Notes under the pieces: generated by a model
The model's database searches: none
Told to the model about the DNA's origin: nothing
The model's input: the letters and a program-made list of their open reading frames with translations, nothing else
From: Candidatus Contendibacter sp.
GTDB taxonomy: Bacteria; Pseudomonadota; Gammaproteobacteria; Competibacterales; Competibacteraceae
Assembly: GCA_029624765.1 (NCBI GenBank)
Contig: JARSSO010000040.1
Location: 1 to 62,773, forward strand
DNA length: 62,773 nucleotides
Direction of reading: 5' to 3'
Program-made: the position numbers and the translations under genes
Shown: positions 17,048-25,488 of the stretch, piece by piece
Position numbering within the stretch: the stretch's first letter is position 1
Layout of the letters: each line of letters begins with the position of its first letter

Positions 17048-19465
17048 TTATCGGGGCGATTCAACCTTCCAGCCGTCATCAAATAGAGCAAAATGTGCTC
17101 TTTCTTTTTTGGTTATTCCCAGACCAGGTTCATCTGGTAGGAACAGCTTTCCTATCGGGGTTTGCTCTAAAGTGTAACTGTATTCTACCATGCTTTCCGT
17201 ATCAGATCGTTTAGTAATTCCATCAATGCTAACGATAATTTTTTTACTAACTATGATATAAACATCATAAGCAGTTTTAGAGATATGCTCAATCGAACTA
17301 ACATAAGGTTCTGCTTTATCAGTTAAAGTATAATTGCAAGAACCGTATCCCAAAACCCTAGTTGTTAAATAACCTTCTCGAGCAAGATTTTTTATTCCAT
17401 TTTTATCATTCATTGATTCAGAACGATCTCCCAAAGATAATAATCTGGTATTATGATATCTCCCTTCATTTAATTTGGCTTGGATCAATTTTTTAGCTTC
17501 AATACGTGTTAATTTGTTGCCATTTATATAGTTATTTAATAGTTGTCGTGCCTCATTGCAATTGGATTTATTAGGATCAACTTGTGTATTATCATCGTTT
17601 CGATACAATGCAGCCCAAGCAAAAGGATATTTCGTAAATGCATTAGGCTTTACAAATTTAATATTTTCATGTCTTTTATCATAAATACAGATAGCGGTAC
17701 TAAGATTGATATCCGTCTTGAACCGCTTTCCTTGGATTAAAAAAACACTATAATTTTCTGTATTAGCAGGCTCTCCAACCATCAAGAATTTATTAAATTC
17801 ATTATCTAATAGACAATTGTATTTCTTGCTTTTATCTAAATACGGTTCGGTAGATAATAATTGCTGTGCGGCATTGCAGATTGATTTTTGAGTCTCTTGC
17901 TGTAATTGCTTATCTTTACTTTTAGCTAAAGCATCCAAAGCAAATGGAAACTCCTTGAACGCGCCCGGTTCGGCAAATTCCGTCTTTTCGTTCATTTTGT
18001 CAAAAATACAAATCACGGTATTTATATCAGAATCCGAGACAGTCCGCTTTCCCTGAACAATTGAAATGGCATAGTTCTCGGTATCAACGGGATCACCAAT
18101 CATCAAGGATTTGGAAAATCCGCTATTGGTTAAACAGTTAGACTTGAAATTGCTCCAAAATTTATCTTGGACCAGCTTTGCGGTTTGAGTATGGTTCTGC
18201 CCCTTGGCAAATTTGTAAGCCTGATCCAAGCCTTCATGAGCCCCGTACTGAAACAACAAATCTATTATTTGATAATAACCATGTTGGGCAGCCCGCGTTA
18301 AACATGTATCGCCGTTTGCTATAGGATCATAGCCATGGCCTAGCCCTACATTTGTTTTTGCTCCTTTCTCAAGAATCATCTTGACAATCGGTAAGCGCAA
18401 AGCACCGCCTTTAGTTTCTTCCTCATTTTTAATGTCGTTTCCTTCACCCGCAACAGCGTAAGTTAGAACTGTTGCACCCCAAGGGGTTCGAGCATTTACA
18501 TCGGCCCCATGATCCAATAAAACTTTCAGTAAAGCGATTTGTTCCTCCTGTTTCAAACTAATACCACAAACCTTTCCACAGGCCGTTAGCATTAGTAAAG
18601 TAGGACCAGGACCAGTATCTCCCTTAATTTCTCCTTCATCTCTTGTATCAACATTAGTCCCATTCTCAATCATGCTTCGAACAACACTGACATTTCCTTT
18701 TCTAAGTTCCAAAATAATCTGTTCTTGATTGCGTTTCGCGATATTATCAAGCTCGGAAGCGGTAATGGCCTTTTCAGCCGAATCCAAATTATTGTTACCA
18801 ATACCAATCAGCCTAACAGCAAGTCTGTCGTTCTGATAAACAAGAACCGAAATATAACCATAGCGGCCTGATTTATTTTTTCCCTCCTCCAAGGCTCTTT
18901 CCAGAATCGTCTTGATCGTGACTTCGTCACTGAGGTCGTAAAGTGAAGATACACGAGCGTTGACGTCAAACCAATTTGCATTGTCTCTTTTTGATACTTC
19001 GTATTTGTCAGACTCCACAAATTTATCACCCATTAGTTCATAAGCGGTTGGCGGTTCCCAACCCCCACTTGCATGAGACCTTTTAATCAAACCCACCCTT
19101 CCTCTCATTTCCTTAATTTCGTAACTATTACCATCCAATTTGCCTGCAAGAATATAATTTGCACCCTTTTTCATATAAACGAGAATATCGCCATTACCAC
19201 TGGCGCCACGGACAAAATTACCTTCCATATCAAATCCAGGTAAGATAACGAGAAAGCTTCTACCAAGAATATTATGAAAATTAATATCTTCCATCGTTAC
19301 CTTAGCATTCTCATTTTTTGCTAAATTATCTATGATTGGCTGAACAGCAGAATCAGTTTTATCAACCTCGGCCGCCACCATCCCCATAGAGTTAATCATC
19401 AATAATAAAACTACCGACAAAATTACCGAAAAACGGACCCTATTCATCGCTGTGTTTTCTTTCAT
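17048..19465 (-). CDS. Exported ankyrin-repeat protein with internal duplicated domain
   Basis: 805 residues from the ATG at 19465 (GGAG 6 bases upstream; the frame is open to 19504). It has a signal peptide (FSVILSVVLLLMINSMGMVAA). The N-terminal ~240 residues are unrecognised. Residues ~255-430 hold ankyrin units (LLKVLLDHGADVNARTPWGA, IVKMILEKGA, TRAAQHGYYQIIDLLFQYGA). Next come two tandem repeats of ~95 residues, each with GDPVDTENY or GEPANTENY, then IVQGKR or LIQGKR, then ICIFDK or ICIYDK. A ~150-residue C-terminal domain follows. Composition is clearly more AT-rich than the housekeeping genes, suggesting transfer. It is last in the minus-strand operon that begins at 28754. Confidence 0.75.
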   Translation of the reverse strand: MKENTAMNRVRFSVILSVVLLLMINSMGMVAAEVDKTDSAVQPIIDNLAKNENAKVTMEDINFHNILGRSFLVILPGFDMEGNFVRGASGNGDILVYMKKGANYILAGKLDGNSYEIKEMRGRVGLIKRSHASGGWEPPTAYELMGDKFVESDKYEVSKRDNANWFDVNARVSSLYDLSDEVTIKTILERALEEGKNKSGRYGYISVLVYQNDRLAVRLIGIGNNNLDSAEKAITASELDNIAKRNQEQIILELRKGNVSVVRSMIENGTNVDTRDEGEIKGDTGPGPTLLMLTACGKVCGISLKQEEQIALLKVLLDHGADVNARTPWGATVLTYAVAGEGNDIKNEEETKGGALRLPIVKMILEKGAKTNVGLGHGYDPIANGDTCLTRAAQHGYYQIIDLLFQYGAHEGLDQAYKFAKGQNHTQTAKLVQDKFWSNFKSNCLTNSGFSKSLMIGDPVDTENYAISIVQGKRTVSDSDINTVICIFDKMNEKTEFAEPGAFKEFPFALDALAKSKDKQLQQETQKSICNAAQQLLSTEPYLDKSKKYNCLLDNEFNKFLMVGEPANTENYSVFLIQGKRFKTDINLSTAICIYDKRHENIKFVKPNAFTKYPFAWAALYRNDDNTQVDPNKSNCNEARQLLNNYINGNKLTRIEAKKLIQAKLNEGRYHNTRLLSLGDRSESMNDKNGIKNLAREGYLTTRVLGYGSCNYTLTDKAEPYVSSIEHISKTAYDVYIIVSKKIIVSIDGITKRSDTESMVEYSYTLEQTPIGKLFLPDEPGLGITKKERAHFALFDDGWKVESPR

Positions 19466-19532
19466 GGCTATCTCCAAACACTTTGGTTCTTCGACGGTTT
19501 CCACAACAACCGTCGAAGAACCTGAAATAAAA

Positions 19533-19988
19533 TCAATGCACTATCGATCCAGACACATCCCTCGTCATTCGATCCCGTTCCTCGGTGGCTTTTTTAAGCT
19601 CTCGCTCTAACTGCTTGATCTCTTCGGAATCTCCTTGTTGCGATTTCTTCGTCGCCGCCGCTTTGGTCGGACTGACGGAGGATTGACTTCCAGTGGTACG
19701 AGAAGCTCGCCCTTGAGTTTGACTCTTTTGTCTGGCGGTACTACTTTTCTCATGTCTGAGCGATTTTTGTTCACCTTGCAACCGCTCGGTCAACGATTGG
19801 GCCGATGATAATTTTTCCTGTTTTTCTTCGATCCGTTTCTCGTAGCAGCCGGAACCCATGGCGGACAGCCCGGCAATGAAGCCCCCCTTTCTGGGGTCGC
19901 ACGCGGACGGATCGCTCGCGCAGGCGCTCAGCAGCAGAACCACAGCAGTTCCAATCAAACCCTGTTTCAGAATGGATTGGTAAGTCAT
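19533..19988 (-). CDS. Small coiled-coil lipoprotein
   Basis: 151 residues. The lipobox LLSAC (Cys near residue 23) marks a lipoprotein after a typical signal (LIGTAVVLLLSAC). The rest is hydrophilic. A short Cys-containing segment (SACDPRKGGF...GSGCYEKRIEEK) is followed by a Lys/Ser/Gln-rich linker and a C-terminal charged helix (EIKQLERELKKATEERDRM) likely to coil. The family is unknown. It lies 47 bases after the LysM lipoprotein gene and 67 bases before the ankyrin gene, and the shared GSGCYE/coiled-coil style suggests it partners the LysM protein. Confidence 0.7.
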   Translation of the reverse strand: MTYQSILKQGLIGTAVVLLLSACASDPSACDPRKGGFIAGLSAMGSGCYEKRIEEKQEKLSSAQSLTERLQGEQKSLRHEKSSTARQKSQTQGRASRTTGSQSSVSPTKAAATKKSQQGDSEEIKQLERELKKATEERDRMTRDVSGSIVH

Positions 19989-20035
19989 CAGCGTTTTCTC
20001 CTCAAGAAGTCATCTGGTTTTTCATATCCCTATCA

Positions 20036-20947
20036 TCAAAGGTACCCGCCCACTTTTGCGCTCAGATTTGTCATTTCATCGACGCTCTTGCGTAGAGCAG
20101 TGGTTTCATCTTGGGTCTTTTTGATCTGTTTTCTTAAAAAATCAGCCTTCGGGCTTTTATCCTGCTGCATCTTAGCCAACAGATCCTGTTGCTTTCCAAG
20201 TTCTTTTTGGAGATCATCCAAGTTATTCCTGTTCGAATCACGCTTCTTATCAATATCATCGCGCAGCGTTGCCAATTGGCTCTTGCTCGCCTTGCCGGAT
20301 TGGTATTGAGCGATCAAGCTATCCATCTGGCGCCGATCCGCCTGGATGCTATTACGTAGATTCCGATTATGTTGAGCCAGGGCTTGGTTCATCTGGGTCG
20401 CTTCCTTAATCTGCGCGTCGTAATAATCTTCAGTTGAAGCATACTCGGTTTGTTTGGTATCCACGAACATACCAGCCACCAGCCCGGCGATGGCCCCAAT
20501 AGCCCCACCCAATAGAGCGCACTCGGCGCCTTTCTTTTTTCCACACGCCACCAGTCCGATAGTGGCGCCCGCCGCAGCTCCAACCATCGCCCCTTCGGTG
20601 ATGGTCGCCGAACTGGTAGAGCCTGACAAAGAACCGCTCGATCCCGTGCCTGACGTGCTACTTGTCCCCGCCATGTTGAAATGAGCCGGTATGGTTAATC
20701 GTTGCCCGGCTTTCAGCTTATTTATATTCTTGATGCCATTGTATTCAGCGATAGCTCGCGCATTATCCTTGGTGCCCGTCATTTTTTGCGAGATTTTGCC
20801 AAGGTCATCTCCTTTTTGCACGACATAGACGGTATTCTCGCGCGTACCGGAACCCGAATTCGGTGGGGTGGCGCATCCGGAAACAACGATAACCCCCACC
20901 AGCAACGCCCAACCGATCCACTGCCCGAACGGGCGAACCTTTAACAT
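20036..20947 (-). CDS. LysM / glycine-zipper / coiled-coil lipoprotein
   Basis: 303 residues from the ATG at 20947 (GGGGAG 9 bases upstream). The lipobox is VVSGC. A LysM domain (VYVVQKGDDLGKISQKM ... INKLKAGQRLTIP) binds peptidoglycan. A Ser/Gly/Thr linker leads into a glycine zipper (GAMVGAAAGATIGL ... GGAIGAIAGLVAGMFV), which may insert in the membrane. The C-terminal ~140 residues are a long coiled coil (NRNNLDDLQKELGKQQDLL). It probably tethers an envelope complex to the cell wall. It lies 102 bases after the SUMF1 gene. Confidence 0.8.
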   Translation of the reverse strand: MLKVRPFGQWIGWALLVGVIVVSGCATPPNSGSGTRENTVYVVQKGDDLGKISQKMTGTKDNARAIAEYNGIKNINKLKAGQRLTIPAHFNMAGTSSTSGTGSSGSLSGSTSSATITEGAMVGAAAGATIGLVACGKKKGAECALLGGAIGAIAGLVAGMFVDTKQTEYASTEDYYDAQIKEATQMNQALAQHNRNLRNSIQADRRQMDSLIAQYQSGKASKSQLATLRDDIDKKRDSNRNNLDDLQKELGKQQDLLAKMQQDKSPKADFLRKQIKKTQDETTALRKSVDEMTNLSAKVGGYL

Positions 20948-21049
20948 CGCCGTATTCTCCCCAACCATTCACTTGTTCGCGTCGTCAACCCACCGGCTTT
21001 CAACCTCTCCTCAGTGTCACGGGCACGAAAACCCGGCCGGTTGATCATT

Positions 21050-22813
21050 CTAGAGTTGCATCAACAGCTTCTTATCCTCAAACGCCTTGATGATCTGCTC
21101 GCGCCATTCCGGCGCTATCGCGCGCCGCCCATGGAACCGCGACCACTGCTCGGCGAACAAACTGAAGGACTCCTGCTCGGCGGTCGAAACGTTACCCCGT
21201 CCGATTTCGGCCCGGAAATTCTCCAGGCTGCGCTGCGCCAACCGGTCACCGCATTCCGCCAGTCGAGCCATTTCGTCGGTGTATTTCTTGAAATAAAACG
21301 CCATCTGCTTCTCTTCGTGGCTCGCGGCGGCTTGCAGGCGCTGAATGGTTTGTTGATCTTGGGCGCTGAGATTCTGGTTTCGGGACAGCGCCTCGCTGAG
21401 TTTCAGTTTCTGCACCCGGTCCCGATAAGATCGCACCAAGAGGTTGCTGAAGATAATCGCGTGCTTGACGTAGCCGTCACAGATCTGCTGGTTGCCCAGA
21501 TCGAGCTTCATCGCCGTGTTTTTCAGCTCCGTCGTCGTCTTTTCCAGCCCGGCCTTCAAGGCCTTGAACTGTTGGAGCACCTGCTGGGGATCGGTCGTGG
21601 GCGCCATCCCGGTCAACGCCGACAGATTCTTGACCAGATCGGCCATCGTGCTCCCCGCTTGCACCGCGCTGTTGACGGCGGTCTCCCCCACCGGCGTCTG
21701 GCCGCGCAGGGAGTTCATATAGCTCTCGTAGTCCTTCTCAAGCTGGCTGATGTACTTCTGGGTGGGAAGCACCGGGGCGACCAACACCAGGCGAAACCCG
21801 GTGGAGGGGTTGCGTCCTTCCTCCATCTTTTCGCCCTTGCTCTGATACAGCGGGATTTCGCTGCGGTAGGCGGAACGGATATTGTCCCTGGTGTTGTAAA
21901 TACTGCCGCCCCGGGCCGTCAGCGCGCCGGACTTGCCCTGACCCATATCGGCCTGAAACCACTCGGCGGTCAGTTCCTGGACGTTGCCAAACAGGTCGTA
22001 GAAACCGCCCTCGGTCGGTTCCAGCGAGCCGATACGCCGGGTTTTGGACTTGGCTTCCGGCTGGACGAACCCGTATTTGGGCAAGTCGGTGCGACTGACC
22101 GGCAATTCCTCGTCAAACCGCCCGGCGTCCACCGCTGTCAAGCCACCTCGGGCGGCGTATTCCCACTCCGTCTCGGTCGGCAGGCGGACGAATCCCGGCG
22201 CCCCTTCCTTCTCGCCTTCGGCCTTGAGCACCGGCACGTTTTGCTTGCAGGTAAAGTCGTTCAAACACCATAAGTTATAGTTATTGATAAATTCCTGGAT
22301 CGCGAACCAACTGACCCAGGCCACCGGCAAAGCCAGCATCCGATTCAGATCGTCGCCGGTAAGGTCCGCCAGCTTCTTGTCGTCGGGATCGCCGGAGAGT
22401 TCGATCAGCCGCTGGATGCCCCGCGCCAGGTCGCCCCGGCCGAGAACGGCGGCGAACTGCGCCTTGGAGACTTCGTACTTGCCGAGGTAGTAGTTCCAGT
22501 CGTTGGAGCCGGCGGACAGGAAAGCGCCGCCGACCATGCTCTTGCGCTGGCCCTGAAAAGGACCGCCCCGAGGGTCGCCGGTCTGCACGATGCGGCGGCT
22601 GTCGCCCCAAAAGGCCCGACCGGGAACCTTGACCTCGCGGAACACCAGTTTCAGGCCACCCGGCATGGGCAGCGCGAAATCGCCCGATGCGGGACAGGGA
22701 TCGAAGCGGTTGTCGCTGCCGCCTTGCCCGCCGGGACAGGCAAGCGCCGCGCTGGCCAGCACCCAACCCGTCAACAACCACCCCTTCAGGACCCATCGAG
22801 CTTTATTCAACAC
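21050..22813 (-). CDS. Exported SUMF1-domain protein with helical C-terminal extension
   Basis: 587 residues, GTG start at 22813 overlapping the permease stop by 11 bases. It has a signal peptide (WLLTGWVLASAALA). The SUMF1 core (~80-345) shows YYLGKYEVSKAQF, PVAWVSWFAIQEF, VRLPTETEWEYAARGG, GGFYDLFGNVQELTAEW and TARGGSIYN. The C-terminal ~240 residues are helical and hydrophilic with no family I know. The tight overlap with the ABC transporter and vWA genes implies one complex or a transported substrate. It may act as a periplasmic scaffold rather than an FGE enzyme. Confidence 0.8.
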   Translation of the reverse strand: MLNKARWVLKGWLLTGWVLASAALACPGGQGGSDNRFDPCPASGDFALPMPGGLKLVFREVKVPGRAFWGDSRRIVQTGDPRGGPFQGQRKSMVGGAFLSAGSNDWNYYLGKYEVSKAQFAAVLGRGDLARGIQRLIELSGDPDDKKLADLTGDDLNRMLALPVAWVSWFAIQEFINNYNLWCLNDFTCKQNVPVLKAEGEKEGAPGFVRLPTETEWEYAARGGLTAVDAGRFDEELPVSRTDLPKYGFVQPEAKSKTRRIGSLEPTEGGFYDLFGNVQELTAEWFQADMGQGKSGALTARGGSIYNTRDNIRSAYRSEIPLYQSKGEKMEEGRNPSTGFRLVLVAPVLPTQKYISQLEKDYESYMNSLRGQTPVGETAVNSAVQAGSTMADLVKNLSALTGMAPTTDPQQVLQQFKALKAGLEKTTTELKNTAMKLDLGNQQICDGYVKHAIIFSNLLVRSYRDRVQKLKLSEALSRNQNLSAQDQQTIQRLQAAASHEEKQMAFYFKKYTDEMARLAECGDRLAQRSLENFRAEIGRGNVSTAEQESFSLFAEQWSRFHGRRAIAPEWREQIIKAFEDKKLLMQL

Positions 22814-24680
22814 GGATCGCCTCCGCCGGTTCGATCAACGTGGTCCGCCAGGCGGCAAACAACGAACTGCCCACCGCCGCCGCGACCGTTACCATGAGCG
22901 TCTGGACCAGCGTGCCCACCGGCAACTGACAGATCCGTGCGCCCAGTCCCAGCCCGGCGGCGAACACGGTGTTGATGACCGCCGCCAGGGTATAAAAACC
23001 AAGAATGGCCAGGCTCGCCGCCAGCGCCGCGATCGCCGCGCTCTGATAGACGGGGAAGCGCGACACCGCGAAGCGCGACAGGCCCAGCAGCCGCATCATG
23101 GCGATGTCGCGCTGCTTGCGCTCCACCGCCGCGTACAGACTGGCCACCAGCGCCGCGATGCCGCCGACGATGCCCACCAGCGCCACCAGCCAGAACAACC
23201 GGGTCAGAGCCTGATCCAGCAAGCGGATGCGTTCGATGTCCTGCACCTTGGCCAGAGTCTCGATGCCCTGGTCGCGCAGGCCGCGGTGCAATTCGGCCAC
23301 GTCGTCGATGCCGCGCGCGTACAGGCGAAACCCGCTGTAGCCGGTGCGCGCCAGTAACAGGCTGCTCTGCTCGGCGGAATACCCCACTTCGCGCAGGGCA
23401 GCGGTGCGCAGCGCCGCCAGCAGTTCCAGCGGAGCCACGGCGCGGCCGTTAAAGCTTGAACCGGCAAGCCGCAGCGGGAAGCGCACCGGGCGGGAAACTC
23501 CGCTCAGGGTGGCGGTCACCGTCGGTTCGGCCGGCGGCTGGAGCGCAGCAGGTAGGAGGAGTTGCGCATACTCGGCAAAGGGCGTCTCCGCCTTCAACGG
23601 TCCCCACGGCAAGTCGGGGATATTCAACAGCCGCTGTTCCGGCGGCGAGGGCGACAAACCCACCACGGCGACGGTGAACGGCGTTCCCCCGGCCGGCTCC
23701 AGGGTCAGTGTCATCTCCTTCACGTAGGGCATTACGGCGACCTCGCGCCCACGCAGCTTGTCCCGCACGGCTTGCAGCGACGCCCATTGCACCGGTTCCC
23801 TCAACACCCGCACGTCGTAAACCTGGGCATCGTCGGCCACGCTCAGTCCGGTGCGCCGGGTGAACTCGGCTGGCGCGACCGACTCCACGGCGCCGAAGCC
23901 GGTGCCGATCACCAGACCGCTGGTAACCAGGGCATCCAGTCCATCGGGCGCGACCACGAACGCACCGTCGAAACTGAAATAGGGCGTGGCCAGACCGCCC
24001 GGCCAATTCCGGCCCGGCACGGCGCGGCCCTCGCGGTAGATTTCCACGTCGGTCGTGAACGACAGCGGCGCGTAAACCCGCTGTTGGGCGTCGGCCCGGG
24101 GCGACAGCACGCTGCCGACCTTGAAATCGGCGGTGGCGGTCTCCATTCGGCCGGCGCGGCTGCGGGTGATCCGCGCCCGCAGCGTATCGCCGGCTCGCGC
24201 ACCCAGCTTGGCGGCGGCATCCGCCGACAGCACCACCTCTCCCTCCTGGGGAACGACGCCACCGTTCTCCAGCAGCAGTACGTCGCCGGGGCCGCTGGGC
24301 AGCAGGTCCATGGACACGGCCTGTTCGCTGTCCGACTTGCCGACCCGGATGATGGACGAGCCGCGCAAAATGGTCGGAATGACGAAGGCGACCTCGGGCC
24401 GGGCCGCCAGGGTCTCAAACCAGGCTGGGTTGAGATTCAGGCTTTCCTGCGGCTTGAGTTCCCGGTAGACCGGGTCTTGCACCAGCCGCTGGCGCATCGC
24501 GTCGACCACGCCGCTTTTCAGCCCCAGCAGCAGCAGCAGGGGGGCCAGCACGGCGGCCAGCGCCAGGATCAGGCAGAGGTTCAGCGGCCATTCGTGCCGC
24601 AGATCGACCAGGGCCAGGAAGCGCATCGTGCCGCCGTGGCGTTTGGCGTTGGCGTGATAGGGTTGCGCCGGCGCGCTCAT
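22803..24680 (-). CDS. ABC transporter permease, FtsX/MacB-LolC type
   Basis: 625 residues; the ATG at 24680 overlaps the ATPase stop (ATGA). Layout: an N-terminal transmembrane helix (LCLILALAAVLAPLLLLLGL), a large periplasmic domain of ~400 residues, then three C-terminal helices (WLVALVGIVGGIAALVASLYAAV, AIAALAASLAILGFY, LVQTLMVTVAAAVGSSLFA). The cytoplasmic ERKQRDIAMMRLLGLSRF loop is the FtsX signature. Such transporters usually transduce ATP hydrolysis to periplasmic events or lipoproteins rather than moving small solutes. Partner: the ATPase just upstream. Confidence 0.88.
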   Translation of the reverse strand: MSAPAQPYHANAKRHGGTMRFLALVDLRHEWPLNLCLILALAAVLAPLLLLLGLKSGVVDAMRQRLVQDPVYRELKPQESLNLNPAWFETLAARPEVAFVIPTILRGSSIIRVGKSDSEQAVSMDLLPSGPGDVLLLENGGVVPQEGEVVLSADAAAKLGARAGDTLRARITRSRAGRMETATADFKVGSVLSPRADAQQRVYAPLSFTTDVEIYREGRAVPGRNWPGGLATPYFSFDGAFVVAPDGLDALVTSGLVIGTGFGAVESVAPAEFTRRTGLSVADDAQVYDVRVLREPVQWASLQAVRDKLRGREVAVMPYVKEMTLTLEPAGGTPFTVAVVGLSPSPPEQRLLNIPDLPWGPLKAETPFAEYAQLLLPAALQPPAEPTVTATLSGVSRPVRFPLRLAGSSFNGRAVAPLELLAALRTAALREVGYSAEQSSLLLARTGYSGFRLYARGIDDVAELHRGLRDQGIETLAKVQDIERIRLLDQALTRLFWLVALVGIVGGIAALVASLYAAVERKQRDIAMMRLLGLSRFAVSRFPVYQSAAIAALAASLAILGFYTLAAVINTVFAAGLGLGARICQLPVGTLVQTLMVTVAAAVGSSLFAAWRTTLIEPAEAIRVE

Positions 24681-25477
24681 TCGGTTCCCTCCTCCTGCAA
24701 CCGACAGACGGACTGGATGCCGGTGGCGGAAACCGGTGTCACGTCGAAGGTGTAGGTCACGTCCGCCAGGTCCCGCACCAGGCGGTAATCGTGGGTCACC
24801 ATAACGATGGTGGCACCCTGGTCGCAGGCCAGGCGCTTGAAGTCCTGGACGATGGCGCGGGCGCGGTTCTTGTCCACCGCTGCCGTGGGTTCGTCGGCCA
24901 GAATCAGACGCGGGTTGTGGACCAGGGCGCGCAGGATGGCCGCCCGTTGCCGCTGGCCGCCGGACAGGTGCTGCGGTTTTTTCCCGAGCACGGCCCGAAT
25001 GTCGATGCACTCGGCCAGGTCCTCGATCTCCGCGCGGTCGATGGGAACGCCCAGGATGCGCAGCGGCAAGTGGATGTTTTCCGCGACCGACAGGAACGGC
25101 AGCAGCCCGCCGGTCTGGAGCACGTAGCCTAAATCGCGGCGGCGGATTTCGGCCAGCTTGTGTTCCGCGCCCGCGTTCCACAGTTGCCAGACATCGACGC
25201 CGCGCCCGGCTCCGTTGCCCGCCGCCAGCCAGAAGGCCTCGCAGTGGCTGGGCTTCAACACCAGCGCCAGCAGGTCGAGCAGGGTGCTCTTGCCACAGCC
25301 GCTCTCGCCGACCACCGCCACGAACTGGCCGGCGTGCAGGTGGAAGGCGGGAACGAGCAGTTCGAAGCGGACTTCTCCCTGTTCGCGGGTCTTGCGCAGG
25401 TTGGCCAGCCGCAGGATAGGGCCGGCCGTTCCGGTCCCGGAGCCCACCGCGCCCCGCGTTTCAGCCGTCGGTGTCAT
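24677..25477 (-). CDS. ABC transporter ATP-binding protein (LolD/MacB type)
   Basis: 266 residues. Walker A GESGCGKST, Q-loop region YVLQTGGLLPFLS, signature LSGGQRQRAAI, Walker B LILADEPTA followed by AVDKN, and switch His in MVTHDYRLV are all present. The size and the permease partner place it with LolD/FtsE/MacB-type ATPases. An insert (GNGAGRGVDVWQLWNAGAEH) between Walker A and the Q-loop is unusual for the group. It lies 11 bases after the vWA gene and overlaps the permease by 4 bases. Confidence 0.92.
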   Translation of the reverse strand: MTPTAETRGAVGSGTGTAGPILRLANLRKTREQGEVRFELLVPAFHLHAGQFVAVVGESGCGKSTLLDLLALVLKPSHCEAFWLAAGNGAGRGVDVWQLWNAGAEHKLAEIRRRDLGYVLQTGGLLPFLSVAENIHLPLRILGVPIDRAEIEDLAECIDIRAVLGKKPQHLSGGQRQRAAILRALVHNPRLILADEPTAAVDKNRARAIVQDFKRLACDQGATIVMVTHDYRLVRDLADVTYTFDVTPVSATGIQSVCRLQEEGTE

Positions 25478-25488
25478 CGCCGGCCGCC

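Noticed and set aside
24678..25181. FtsX permease starting at 25181
   Set aside because: The extra N-terminus is a shadow of the ATPase gene. The ATGA overlap at 24677-24680 sets the start.
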